Assembly: GCA_964441945.1 (NCBI GenBank)
Contig: CAYTWB010000003.1
Coordinates: 62,001-126,000, forward strand
DNA: 64,000 bases
Direction: 5' to 3'
DNA from: JADGQM01 sp964441945
GTDB taxonomy: Bacteria; Desulfobacterota; Syntrophobacteria; Syntrophobacterales; Syntrophobacteraceae
Position 1 is the first letter of the stretch. Every line of letters starts with the position of its first letter. The position numbers were made by a program, and so were the translations under genes. A model generated the notes under the pieces. It did not search any database. It saw only the letters and a list, made by a program, of their open reading frames with translations, and was not told the DNA's origin. Shown here one piece after another: positions 53,433 through 62,402 of this stretch.

Positions 53433-54335
53433 ATGAGAGTGACTTTCCTGTCGACCTTTGACAAGACGACCCACGATATCAACCAGAAAAAGGAAGACCT
53501 GGACCGCCTGACCCGGATGGCCTCGTCGGGCTCCAGGATCTTGAAGCAGGCTGACGATCCCCTCGCCTGGTCTCAAGCCATGGACTGCAGGCAGGCCATC
53601 AGGCAAATTGACGCCTTCCAAAAGGATGTCGATTTCGCTGTCGGCTGGACCCAGACTACCGATAATGCCCTGAATCAGTTCACCGATCTGGTGGAAAGAG
53701 CCAGGCAGCTGGCCATTGCGGCGATCAGTGCCCCGAGCACCCAGAAGCGGCAGGCTCAGACCCAGGAGATGAACCAGATCATTCAGGAGGCCGTCAACCT
53801 GGCGAACAGCCAATACGGTGACCAGTATGTGTTCAGCGGCCGACAGTTCAACACCGCACCGTTCACCATGACGAAGGACTCCAGTGGCGAGGTTCAGAGC
53901 ATCAGCGGCTACCTGGGAGACACACAGGAGGTTGCAGTACGAGTTGGAAAGGGAGAACGCCAGACTATCAACGTAAACGGCCAGGAAGCATTCGCGAAGA
54001 CAGGGACCGACGTCCTGCAGCAGCTGCTGGGCCTGAAGAACGCCATCCGCGACGGGGATACCAGCGCGATCCAACAGCAGGAGGCCGGTATCGAAGCCAG
54101 CTATGAGAACCTCCAGCTCCAGAGCGCAATCACCGGGACTCGCCAGGAAGCCCTCGATGAAAGACAATCCCTGCTCAGCTCAGTCAAAATCAATGACCAG
54201 AGTCAATTATCCGACATTGCCGATGCGGACACCGTTGAAGTGATTTCTCAACTCCAGCAGAAGCAGGTCGTGTTCGAGGCGGTTTTGAAGGTAACGAGCA
54301 TGCTGGCAAACCTGAACCTGACCCGATTCCTCTAG
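53433..54335 (+). CDS. flgL: Hook-associated protein 3 FlgL
   Basis: The second hook-filament junction protein, 300 residues, of flagellin-like fold. It begins MRVTFLSTFDKTTHDINQKK and includes LTRMASSGSRILKQADDPLA, QFTDLVERARQLAIAAISAP and NLANSQYGDQYVFSGRQFNT. It ends in a coil with QLQQKQVVFEAVLKVTSMLA. It is 18 bp after flgK and is the last gene of the plus-strand flagellar run, convergent with flgM. Confidence 0.95.
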   Translation: MRVTFLSTFDKTTHDINQKKEDLDRLTRMASSGSRILKQADDPLAWSQAMDCRQAIRQIDAFQKDVDFAVGWTQTTDNALNQFTDLVERARQLAIAAISAPSTQKRQAQTQEMNQIIQEAVNLANSQYGDQYVFSGRQFNTAPFTMTKDSSGEVQSISGYLGDTQEVAVRVGKGERQTINVNGQEAFAKTGTDVLQQLLGLKNAIRDGDTSAIQQQEAGIEASYENLQLQSAITGTRQEALDERQSLLSSVKINDQSQLSDIADADTVEVISQLQQKQVVFEAVLKVTSMLANLNLTRFL

Positions 54336-54412
54336 TTCCCCCTGGGAATCCATTCTATTGGTGATTCAAGCTTTTGAGTAAAGGACAGATCGAGCACGGA
54401 AGGCAAACCGGA

Positions 54413-54457
54413 CAGCCGTCAGACTCCTGACCGGGGACAACGGTCCACTGACGGCTG
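54413..54457. repeat. Stem-loop between convergent flgL and flgM
   Basis: CAGCCGTCAG (54413-54422) and CTGACGGCTG (54448-54457) are perfect inverted copies, with a smaller inner pairing of ACCG/CGGT. There is no T-run, so it may be a weak bidirectional terminator. Confidence 0.55.
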
Positions 54458-54483
54458 ATAGACGGGAACGTCCCAGAGCACAA

Positions 54484-54786
54484 TCACCACTGCTCATCCA
54501 GGATTCTGCCGGCGACCTGGTCCGGATCAACCTTGTAGGTTCCCTGCTGGATCATCTTGCGGACATCCTCTACACGGTCCATGCGAATGTCAGCCATCTC
54601 CATGACCACTTTCTTGATCCGGTCGATTTCCTGATAACCCTTGGAGAATGCCACACGGTCAGAAGACTCTGCACCCGAATTCGCTTTCGTTGAAGCGGCC
54701 TTCGCCTGTTCGATCGGCCGGGAATCCATTTCCTGGACCCTGGCCAGCCTCTGATCGCTGTACGTTGCGATTTTCTTGATGTCCAT
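54484..54786 (-). CDS. flgM: Anti-sigma-28 factor FlgM
   Basis: A small protein that binds FliA and is exported once the hook is complete, 100 residues. The C-terminal helices carry the family pattern DRVEDVRKMIQQGTYKVDPD followed by QVAGRILDEQW. The N-terminus is flexible. It is transcribed opposite to flgK-flgL and lies 74 bp downstream of the DVU0524-like gene, so the two are probably an operon. Confidence 0.9.
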   Translation of the reverse strand: MDIKKIATYSDQRLARVQEMDSRPIEQAKAASTKANSGAESSDRVAFSKGYQEIDRIKKVVMEMADIRMDRVEDVRKMIQQGTYKVDPDQVAGRILDEQW

Positions 54787-54860
54787 TTTGCACCTGTAGA
54801 GAAGTGATATTCGTTAAATGCCGGTGTTAGCCTGCTGTGCTCTTTTCGGGGTTCAGCCCA

Positions 54861-55079
54861 TCATAGCGAATCCTGACTATCACTGTAGTAAAGATGCTCC
54901 AGTGCCTGAGATTTGGCTCGATCCATCAACAGGCGCTGCCTGGCCTCATCCGAGATGCTCACCTTCTCAGAGGGCATCAGCCGATCCTCGCCGGTCGTCT
55001 GGTTTACCAGCTTAGACCGCTGCAGCTGCCTGCTGTAGGTCCGAAGAACACTTTCAACTTGATAATCGGTTATCACCAT
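54861..55079 (-). CDS. DVU0524-family FlgM-associated protein
   Basis: A 72-residue protein beginning MVITDYQVESVLRTYSRQLQ, with a central KVSISDEARQRLLMDRAKSQ block. This layout matches small proteins found next to flgM in deltaproteobacteria (DVU0524 family). The SISDEARQR part resembles the start of FlgM-like or FliS-linked peptides. Function unknown. It precedes flgM on the minus strand. I saw no good promoter upstream; a GCCGAAAA hexamer-like site lacks the matching -35. Confidence 0.7.
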   Translation of the reverse strand: MVITDYQVESVLRTYSRQLQRSKLVNQTTGEDRLMPSEKVSISDEARQRLLMDRAKSQALEHLYYSDSQDSL

Positions 55080-55275
55080 GACCGTTTCCTCTCTTCAATC
55101 ATCTCTTCGACCAATTCAAAAGAAAACTTGAGAAAAAACATCTCGAATCTGCCGTTTTTTTTTCGGCAAGGCAGCAGACCCCAACCTTCAGCCTCGCTTC
55201 GCCTTCACATCCTTGCCGCCCCCGTTGACTTTGGCATTGATCTTGAATTATTGGTTGGCGGGGAGGATCTATGAG

Positions 55276-55470
55276 GTGAAAAAGCAGCGTGTCCATTGTC
55301 CCAACTGCAAGCACTTTGGAGTCACATGGGACCCCGCTTCTCCCTATCGTTGCAGGGCATGGAATATCACTTCAAAGTGGCATCCCGCTGTAGCGGTTCA
55401 TGCCAGTTCAGGGTTGCCATGCCAGCTGTTTGAACGGAAGCAAGAGGACAAAACAAAGAAAGCACCATAA
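55276..55470 (+). CDS. Small conserved Cys-rich protein
   Basis: A 64-residue protein starting at a GTG (55276) with GGGAGG 9 bp upstream. It has CPNCKHFGVTWDPASPYRCR, then SSGLPCQLFERK, four cysteines arranged as two pairs, probably a zinc or iron site. I have seen this CxxCKHF...PYxCRA...SSGxxC pattern in short conserved bacterial proteins, sometimes labelled uracil-DNA glycosylase-related, but I cannot confirm a function. The upstream open frame to 55213 is not needed. It lies between the DVU0524-like gene and a GGDEF gene. Confidence 0.6.
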   Translation: MKKQRVHCPNCKHFGVTWDPASPYRCRAWNITSKWHPAVAVHASSGLPCQLFERKQEDKTKKAP

Positions 55471-55626
55471 GATGGTTTTTTGTATGCTCGGCGGAGTTTT
55501 TTGCCACTGTCCGATGGAGTTATTTGCCTCTCTCGCCCGGAACGTCACGGGGACCGGGTTCAGTGGGCATGTTCCCATGGGGCTTTCTCGGATACAAGCA
55601 AACCCGGTATGAGGGAGGAACGCAGC

Positions 55627-57243
55627 ATGGTGTCCCGGGGTCAGGCGAACCAAGGCTTTCCGACAAAGAACATCGAACGGCTCTCCGCAGTCATCATTGA
55701 CGCACTCAAAACACTGTCCGCTCAACAGCGGCAGTTGACCCCGGGGACGCTCTCCGAGGCCCTGGGAGCAAACTATCACTTCCTGAGCCTGCTCCGGGGA
55801 GAGGCAGGGGGCCCCCCGAGAGCTTCTGTAATCAAGCCTGAGGAGAACGGGCTGGACCCGGAAGCATTCGACCGTTCCGCAGGCGAGGACCCGGAGGTGG
55901 TTGATTTCTACAAGAGATCCATCCTGACTCTGGCTGCTCTGGCTCAAGAGACGGCGAACAGGCGCCTGTCCGATTCTCTCGAACAGTTCAGGGCATTGAT
56001 CCTTGGCAACCATGGCGACCTGGTGATACTCGGAAACAGTCTCCAGGAAATCAAGAATGCTGTCATGAAAGAGGACCTGGGCTCATCCGCCGTGACAGAA
56101 AACCCCCAGGAAACCTCATCCTTCTGGAGCTTCCTGCAGAGGCGCTCAAAGCCCGGCAAAGAACGAGACGGCTCGGAGGAGATCGCCTTTCATCTGCAAC
56201 AACTGCAGAGTGCCTTCCTGACCATCGCAGGTCAACTGCAGCCCGGTCTGGGTCAAGATTATCTGCAGCGTTTTTCCGAACTCAGGCAACGCCTTGAAGC
56301 CTCGACCGATCTGGGTACCTTGATCGCCTATTCGGACGATCTGATCGATATCATCCAGGCCTATATCAGGCATGCCTCGGAGGAACGCGAGGAAGTAGCA
56401 AGCTTCGTAAAAGAGCTGGGAAGAGATCTGCTGGAGCTGGAGAGCCAACTCCTGACGTCTCTCAGCCAGACCCAGGAGTCTCAGCAACTCAACTCTCACT
56501 TCAACGAATCCTTGCATGCAGACCTGGAGGTCATCCGGGACACTTTTGGTATCAGTAAGAGTTTCGAAGAGCTTCGCGGCCTTGTATTCTCGAAGCTGAA
56601 GGCCATCAAGACCGCATTGGAAACCAAGCGCATGCAGGATGAGAGCTATCTGCAGAACACCAAGGAGAGAATGGGCGGCCTGCAGAAGAATTTTCAGAAG
56701 ATGAAGCAGGAAATCGGAGAGATCCAGAAGAAGGCTCAAATCCTGGAACAGGAAGTCCTGCTCGACAGTCTAACCGGCATACACAACCGGCGCGCCTATG
56801 AAATCCGCATCAAGGAGGAGTTTCACCGCTATCAACGCTACAGGCAATCGTTTTCCTTGGTGATGTTCGACATTGATCACTTCAAGCGAGTAAACGACAA
56901 GCATGGCCATCAGGCGGGGGACAAGTGCCTGAGGGAAATTGCCCGCAGGATAAAGCCGGCCCTGCGACATTGTGATTTTTTGGCTCGCTACGGTGGAGAG
57001 GAGTTCGTCATCATCCTCCCGGCAACCCCCGAGGACGACGCGCACAAGGCAGCGGAAAAGGTCCGAAAACTTATTGAAAACACTCGCTTTCTCTATCACG
57101 GGCAAGAAGTCCCGGTAACGATCAGCCTTGGTGTAACCGAAGTGAAACCGGCAGACCCGGAACCCGATGTGATCTTCAGGCGTGCCGACGGAGCGATGTA
57201 TCAGGCAAAAAAGAACGGCCGGAACCGAATCCATCGGCAATAG
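55627..57243 (+). CDS. GGDEF diguanylate cyclase
   Basis: A cytoplasmic 538-residue protein making cyclic di-GMP. The C-terminal GGDEF domain has DSLTGIHNRRAYEIRIKEEF, FDIDHFKRVNDKHGHQAGDK and the active site GGEEF (456-460), with an RxxD inhibitory site (RHCD) just before it. The first 350 residues are helical with no known sensor domain; a coiled coil (QKNFQKMKQEIGEIQKKAQI) leads into the cyclase. No membrane helix is seen. GAGGGAGGAA precedes the ATG at 55627. It is convergent with cheZ and may link c-di-GMP to motility (inference). Confidence 0.92.
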   Translation: MVSRGQANQGFPTKNIERLSAVIIDALKTLSAQQRQLTPGTLSEALGANYHFLSLLRGEAGGPPRASVIKPEENGLDPEAFDRSAGEDPEVVDFYKRSILTLAALAQETANRRLSDSLEQFRALILGNHGDLVILGNSLQEIKNAVMKEDLGSSAVTENPQETSSFWSFLQRRSKPGKERDGSEEIAFHLQQLQSAFLTIAGQLQPGLGQDYLQRFSELRQRLEASTDLGTLIAYSDDLIDIIQAYIRHASEEREEVASFVKELGRDLLELESQLLTSLSQTQESQQLNSHFNESLHADLEVIRDTFGISKSFEELRGLVFSKLKAIKTALETKRMQDESYLQNTKERMGGLQKNFQKMKQEIGEIQKKAQILEQEVLLDSLTGIHNRRAYEIRIKEEFHRYQRYRQSFSLVMFDIDHFKRVNDKHGHQAGDKCLREIARRIKPALRHCDFLARYGGEEFVIILPATPEDDAHKAAEKVRKLIENTRFLYHGQEVPVTISLGVTEVKPADPEPDVIFRRADGAMYQAKKNGRNRIHRQ

Positions 57244-57261
57244 CGAAGGATACCCCCTTCA

Positions 57262-58680
57262 TCAGAAACCGAACTCGGCCAGCAGTGAATCCACATCATC
57301 CTGTGAATGCATGGCCGTCGCCACGCCTTCATGAGCCGGCCCATAGAGCTCTTCCGTCACGGCTTCCTTCTGGCCGTCAACCCGGACACCGAAGGTGCGG
57401 ATGACGTTCACCAGGTTGGATTCCAAATCGTTCAGCAACGCAATGATCTTCAGGATGATCTGACCCGTAATGTCCTGGTAATCCTGGGCCGTCAAGACGG
57501 TGATCAGGTCCGCACTGGTCTGACTCACTGATTCCTGCAGAGCATCCAATGATTGCCGCGTTTCAGCCAGGAGGTCCTGCGCTTTGTCGCCTACAGCCCT
57601 CATACCATTGTGCAGGTCCTTCAGCCTGGCGAGAGCGGCCTGCTGATCCTGGTTTCGCTTCTGCATTGCCTCCACATGATCCAGCGTTGTATTGGCGGCC
57701 CTATCGGTCAATTTGAGTATGTGTTCGAGGCGGCTGCCGGAATCCGGGATTTTATCTTCAACAATCTCCACAAGGGTTGGATCGAGGGTCTCCGCAAACC
57801 CCTTGAGCGAATCGTGGAGCTGTCGAGCAAGCACTCCGATTTGCTTGTAGAGCCCGGCCTGCTGTTGTTGCTCGGCCAGAGTCATAAGGATCTCTTGTGC
57901 CTGCCTGAAATCCCCGGAAGAAAACGCAACCATGAACTGCTCGAATACGTGCAGGACCTTCTCTACCCGGCTGTCCTGCTGGGTCAGTTTTGCGGTGAAA
58001 GCCAGGTTCAGCTCGCAAGTCGAAAGCATTGTCCGGATTCGCTGGATATTCGCAGCGGAAGCAGGAAAACTCAACCGCAGGGACTCCCCCCCACCCTCAT
58101 CAGGCCCAATCAGCAGTTTGCCGCCCAGGCCCCTGGTGATCCGATCGAGATCGGACACATCGAACGGTTCGGCGTCACCGACCGCCTCACCCCCCTTGTC
58201 GGCAGCGGCAGCCTCGGTCTCATCACCCGGGACATCCGACGACAAGGAAAAGCCCGAAGGCAGTTCGTCTTCCGTCAGTTCCCCGGCGATATCGCCTTCA
58301 GACAGTTGATCGGGAATCGAATGCAGGATCTCGATGATCGCATCGACATTGAAGACCGGTTCATCTTTCCCGTTGAGGCAGTTCTTCATTTCACTCAGGA
58401 TGGCCTTGATAGCGGAGACGAAGGACAAAACCAATCCCCCTTCAACCCCTTCAACAGCACTGATTCGATTGATGAAGAAATCCTGCAGGGCCAGGCCCGA
58501 CTGCTCTATGGCCGACAGCCCCAGCATTGCAGCAGTAGTATGAAAAGACTGCAGGCCTTGACGGACCGCCTCGAGATTCTTCGGCTGATTCTCGCCATCG
58601 GTCAAAGAAGCTGCAGTTTGTCTGACATCTTCCAAGAGTTGCATCAACTCTTCGAGATCTTCCTTCTCAAAAACCATCAT
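57262..58680 (-). CDS. cheZ: Hpt-CheZ fusion, CheY phosphatase
   Basis: A 472-residue protein. The C-terminal part is CheZ: IPDSGSRLEHILKLTDRAAN, then the catalytic AQDYQDITGQ segment near residues 398-407, and a CheY-binding tail SQDDVDSLLAEFGF. The N-terminal 110 residues resemble a histidine phosphotransfer domain with H47 in QSFHTTAAMLGL. A middle block (DLDRITRGLGGKLLIGPDEG) is of unknown fold. CheZ removes phosphate from CheY-P. The ATG overlaps the cheA stop by 4 bp. Confidence 0.85.
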   Translation of the reverse strand: MMVFEKEDLEELMQLLEDVRQTAASLTDGENQPKNLEAVRQGLQSFHTTAAMLGLSAIEQSGLALQDFFINRISAVEGVEGGLVLSFVSAIKAILSEMKNCLNGKDEPVFNVDAIIEILHSIPDQLSEGDIAGELTEDELPSGFSLSSDVPGDETEAAAADKGGEAVGDAEPFDVSDLDRITRGLGGKLLIGPDEGGGESLRLSFPASAANIQRIRTMLSTCELNLAFTAKLTQQDSRVEKVLHVFEQFMVAFSSGDFRQAQEILMTLAEQQQQAGLYKQIGVLARQLHDSLKGFAETLDPTLVEIVEDKIPDSGSRLEHILKLTDRAANTTLDHVEAMQKRNQDQQAALARLKDLHNGMRAVGDKAQDLLAETRQSLDALQESVSQTSADLITVLTAQDYQDITGQIILKIIALLNDLESNLVNVIRTFGVRVDGQKEAVTEELYGPAHEGVATAMHSQDDVDSLLAEFGF

Positions 58681-60869
58681 TTCCTGTTCCCCTCATGCAT
58701 ACTGACGACACCCTTCACATCGACAATCAATGCCACCTTGCCGTCGCCCAGAATCGCGCCTCCGGAGACTCCAAGAACATGGCGCAGGGACTCTCCCAGG
58801 CTCTTGATCACCACCTCCTGGCGCCCAATGATCTCATCGGCAAGCAGACAATAGGATCGGTTGTTCTCACTGACCACGAGGACAAGGGCATCCCATGGGT
58901 TGAGGTGCCGCGGCTCGACGCCGAATACTTCATGCAGGCGAACCAGTGGCATCAGGTGATTGCGCACATTGATCACTTCTCCTCGCCCTTTCACGGTCAG
59001 ATAGGACTCCTGTGGAGGTCTGAGCGATTCGTTCATGGCAACGGTCGGGACAATGTAGCGTTCATTGCCGATCCGAACCACCATGCCGTCAATGATCGCC
59101 ATGGTCAGCGGCAGCTTGAACTGGAAGCTGGAACCCTTCCCCGGAGCGCTGGCAATATCAATTTTGCCTCTCAGGCGGTCGATGCTCTTCTTGACCACAT
59201 CCATCCCCACGCCGCGGCCGGACACTTCGGTCACCACTTCCTTGGTGGAAAACCCGGGCTGGAAGATCAGCTCGAAAAGAGCTCCTTCCTCAAGACTGTC
59301 GGCGGCGGAGATGAGGCCCACTTTCAAGGCCTTGGCACGAATCTTTGCGGCATCCAATCCGCGGCCGTCATCCTGGATCTCAATGACGATGTTCCCTCCT
59401 TTCTGCTGAGCAGTAAGAGTGATCGTACCGCGGGGACCTTTGCCGGCGTGAATCCTCTCCTCGGGCATTTCAATCCCGTGATCCAAGGCATTGCGGATCA
59501 TGTGGACAAGCGGTTCATAAATCTCTTCCACCATGTTCCGGTCGATCTCCGTTTCCTCGCCCTTCATATCGAGGGAGACTTCCTTGCCCGACTTTTTGGA
59601 GAGGTCACGGACCAGGCGAATCATCTTCTGAAAGGTGCTTTTGATGGGAACCATGCGCATGGACATACTGATGCGCTGCAGCTCCGAGGTGATGCGCCTC
59701 AACTGGGCACTGTCTTTTTGTAGCTTCTGCTCCTTGATCATTTCGATGGAGGGATTGTTCAGCACCATAGACTGGGCAATCACCAATTCCCCGACCATAT
59801 CGACCAGGTTGTCGAGCTTCTGCGTATCGATCCGGACAACAGCCGAGTTTTCCTTCATCTGCCTCTGTTCACGCAGGGCCTTGCCGACATCCCGGGGCTC
59901 CACCAGGCCTTCCTTGATCAGCTGCTCACCCAGCTTGCTGCCGCTTCCACGGCTCTGCTCGGCAACCTCTTCCACGACCTCGGGTTCGATAACCCCCCGT
60001 TCCACCAGGATTTCCCCAAGTTTGTCCACCGGAGCATCGGCAGCCTGAATATCCGGTTCGCCCTGCTGGATGCGCTTAACCCGCTCCAGGAGCATTTTGA
60101 TCTGGGAGGAGGGGGTCCGTGGGGCGCTGCCCACCGGGCCCTCCAGATCAAGCAGCAGGGATTTCAGGACATCGACCGCGGCAAGCACCACGTCAATGGC
60201 CGTATTGGAAATGCGGAGCTTGCCGGACCGTGCCTGGTCCAGGTAGTTTTCGACTTCGTGTGAGAGCTCGTGTATCTGTTTGAGGTTGAGGAATCCGGCC
60301 ACCCCCTTGATGCTGTGAAATGGGCGGAAGATATCGTTGATGACCCCGGTATCACCCGGGTTTGCCTCCAGAGCGATCATGTTCAATTCAATGCTTGCCA
60401 GATGCTCCTTGGCTTCCTCAATGAAATCCTTCAGCAGCTCCGGGTCCTGAAGCTCGGATGGACTCTCCTCTTCCCCGGTCACGGATCCAGCTTCTGCGGT
60501 CTCATGGGACACAGTTGCCTCTTCAAGGGAAAGGGCCAGATCGGAGGGAACGGGCTCGCCGTCCAGTTGGAAACCCAGAGAACCGATCAGCCTTTGAATC
60601 TCATTCCAACTCTTCTCCAGGTCCGGACATTCATCCAGAATAACAAGCCTGAAAAGTTCCTTCAGCCTGTTGATGGTGTTGGCCGCAGGTTGGGGTAATG
60701 GGGCCGCCTCGATCTCCAATTTCTCGATGAGGTTGATGCATTCGCCCAGTCCGGCAAGGTCGTCCGGTCCGGCAAGGATCCCGTTTGTCAGCTGTTCAAC
60801 GATTTCTCTCACTAGCGTCCACCCCGATGCTTGTGCCTCCCCCGATGCGACCGGACTTGCTTGCGTCAA
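58677..60869 (-). CDS. cheA: Chemotaxis histidine kinase CheA
   Basis: A 730-residue chemotaxis kinase. The P1 domain has the phosphorylated H185 in PFHSIKGVAGFL. The kinase core shows N-box VHMIRNALDHGIEMP, G1 QDDGRGLD and G2 GRGVGMDVVK, and a CheW-like domain closes the protein. Unusual is the tandem pair LGEILVERGVIEPEVVEE and LGEQLIKEGLVEPRDVGK (residues 284-331), resembling MshEN/GspE N-terminal repeats. The first 140 residues are a helical extension with no clear His. The start is a TTG at 60869, overlapping the cheY stop. Confidence 0.92.
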   Translation of the reverse strand: MTQASPVASGEAQASGWTLVREIVEQLTNGILAGPDDLAGLGECINLIEKLEIEAAPLPQPAANTINRLKELFRLVILDECPDLEKSWNEIQRLIGSLGFQLDGEPVPSDLALSLEEATVSHETAEAGSVTGEEESPSELQDPELLKDFIEEAKEHLASIELNMIALEANPGDTGVINDIFRPFHSIKGVAGFLNLKQIHELSHEVENYLDQARSGKLRISNTAIDVVLAAVDVLKSLLLDLEGPVGSAPRTPSSQIKMLLERVKRIQQGEPDIQAADAPVDKLGEILVERGVIEPEVVEEVAEQSRGSGSKLGEQLIKEGLVEPRDVGKALREQRQMKENSAVVRIDTQKLDNLVDMVGELVIAQSMVLNNPSIEMIKEQKLQKDSAQLRRITSELQRISMSMRMVPIKSTFQKMIRLVRDLSKKSGKEVSLDMKGEETEIDRNMVEEIYEPLVHMIRNALDHGIEMPEERIHAGKGPRGTITLTAQQKGGNIVIEIQDDGRGLDAAKIRAKALKVGLISAADSLEEGALFELIFQPGFSTKEVVTEVSGRGVGMDVVKKSIDRLRGKIDIASAPGKGSSFQFKLPLTMAIIDGMVVRIGNERYIVPTVAMNESLRPPQESYLTVKGRGEVINVRNHLMPLVRLHEVFGVEPRHLNPWDALVLVVSENNRSYCLLADEIIGRQEVVIKSLGESLRHVLGVSGGAILGDGKVALIVDVKGVVSMHEGNRK

Positions 60870-61246
60870 TTAGGGAGGATCTTGGCAAGCTTTTCTGAAA
60901 GAGTAATGGCCGTGAAGGGCTTGATAATGTAATTGCTCACCCTGGCTTTGACAGCCTCCACTATATTTTCCTTTTGAGCTTCAGCCGTAACCATGAGGAA
61001 TGGGATGTCTTTTGTCCGTTCATTGGACCGAACGAATTTCAACAGTTCCAATCCGGTCATCTTGGGCATGTTCCAGTCTGAAACGATCAAATCGACCTTC
61101 TGGGTTTTCAGGATCTCTACAGCAGTGCTACCGTCATCGGCTTCCAGGATCTCTTTGAAATCAAGTTCGCGCAGGATATTGCGCACGATTCGACGCATGG
61201 TCGAGAAATCATCCACTACCAGTACCGTCATATCTTTGTAAGCCAC
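60866..61246 (-). CDS. cheY: Response regulator CheY
   Basis: A single-domain receiver of 126 residues that should carry phosphate from CheA to FliM. Acid pocket VVDD (11-13), phospho-acceptor D57 in VSDWNMPKMTG, TAEA switch residue and KPF lysine are present. It overlaps cheA by 4 bp. The long form of its first helix (MRRIVRNILREL) is typical of the flagellar CheY. Confidence 0.95.
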   Translation of the reverse strand: MAYKDMTVLVVDDFSTMRRIVRNILRELDFKEILEADDGSTAVEILKTQKVDLIVSDWNMPKMTGLELLKFVRSNERTKDIPFLMVTAEAQKENIVEAVKARVSNYIIKPFTAITLSEKLAKILPN

Positions 61247-61273
61247 GGAAATCCCCCTTGAAAAAATACCGTA

Positions 61274-62356
61274 TCAGTTTGCCCTCTTGTCTCTCTGGTC
61301 GGCAGGTTGTATCAACAGCTGAAAAATCATCTGCGGAATCTGAGTCAGGGATACAACCTTTTCCACTCCACCCAGCCGAATGGCCTCTTTGGGCATTCCA
61401 AAAACAACGCAGCTGGCCTCGTCCTGTGCAATGTTGCGGGCCCCGGCATTGCGCATTTCCAGCATACCCTTGGCCCCGTCAGCACCCATACCGGTCAGGA
61501 TGACACCGACCGCATTGGCCGCAACGTACTGTGCAACGGAATGAAACAACACATCGACCGATGGGCGTTGATGGCACACCAGAGGCCCCGATTTCACTTC
61601 CACATAATAACGCGCCCCACTTCTTTTTACCACCATGTGGTAATTGCCGGGCGCAATCAAGGCAAGCCCGGGCAGCAAGGTATCACCATTCCTGGCTTCA
61701 CGCACTTCAATCTGGCACAACCCATTGAGGCGGTTTGCAAAAGCCGTGGTGAATCGAGGGGGCATGTGCTGAACGATCACGATCCCGGGGCTGTTGGGCG
61801 GCATTTGAGTGAGGACCGCCTTCAAGGCCTCCGTGCCTCCAGTGGAAGCACCGATAGCGATGATCTTATGGGTGGTTTGACTCAACGACCGGGTCTGAAT
61901 CCCATCACGCGCAGAAGACGTTCGTTCGGGTTCATTCTGAAGCGCTGAGGCAGGCTGCATACGCACCTGGGCCGCGGCACGGATTTTCTCCACCAGCTGA
62001 ACACTCATGTCGCCGACGGAATAAGACCCGCCGGGCTTTGCCAGCACCTCTACCGCACCGTACTCCATGGCTTCCAGTGCCATTTCACTGTTCTTCGGGG
62101 TCAGTGAGCTGACAATGATGGTCGGCACAGGATGATACTTCATCAGCTTGCGCAGAAAACTGAGTCCATCCATCCGGGGCATCTCGATATCGAGAGTGAT
62201 CACATCAGGCTTCAGGGTCACAACCTTATCCCTGGCCACATAAGGATCGGGTGCCGTACCGACGACTACGATGTCCTTGTGTTTGGAGAGCTCCTGAGTG
62301 AAAATTTTTCGAACAATAGCTGAGTCATCTACGACTAAGACCTTGATTGGCTCCAT
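61274..62356 (-). CDS. cheB: Chemoreceptor methylesterase CheB
   Basis: A receiver-methylesterase that removes methyl groups from chemoreceptors, 360 residues from the ATG at 62356 (GAGGGG upstream). The receiver has DDSAIVRK and the phospho-site TLDIEMPRMDG. The esterase has IGASTGGTEAL (nucleophile Ser), VQHMPPRFTTAFANRL (His) and TGMGADGAKGML (Asp). It lies 28 bp upstream of cheY. CheR is encoded at the right edge, giving a full methylation pair. Confidence 0.95.
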   Translation of the reverse strand: MEPIKVLVVDDSAIVRKIFTQELSKHKDIVVVGTAPDPYVARDKVVTLKPDVITLDIEMPRMDGLSFLRKLMKYHPVPTIIVSSLTPKNSEMALEAMEYGAVEVLAKPGGSYSVGDMSVQLVEKIRAAAQVRMQPASALQNEPERTSSARDGIQTRSLSQTTHKIIAIGASTGGTEALKAVLTQMPPNSPGIVIVQHMPPRFTTAFANRLNGLCQIEVREARNGDTLLPGLALIAPGNYHMVVKRSGARYYVEVKSGPLVCHQRPSVDVLFHSVAQYVAANAVGVILTGMGADGAKGMLEMRNAGARNIAQDEASCVVFGMPKEAIRLGGVEKVVSLTQIPQMIFQLLIQPADQRDKRAN

Positions 62357-62402
62357 ATTCCCCTCTGGCAAGCACTTTGCCTCGGCAAGGACCCTACACA
62401 AC

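Noticed and set aside
55149..55175. TGCCG-T9-CGGCA structure upstream of the DVU0524-like gene as terminator
   Set aside because: The stem is only five or six pairs and the T-run is in the loop, not after the stem.
55232..55247. TGGCATTGATCTTGAA before the small Cys-rich gene as a sigma-54 promoter
   Set aside because: The invariant GC at -12 is GA; only half of the site is convincing.
57553..58854. Long plus-strand frame opposite cheZ
   Set aside because: Shadow of the Hpt-CheZ gene; composition mirrors the complementary codons.
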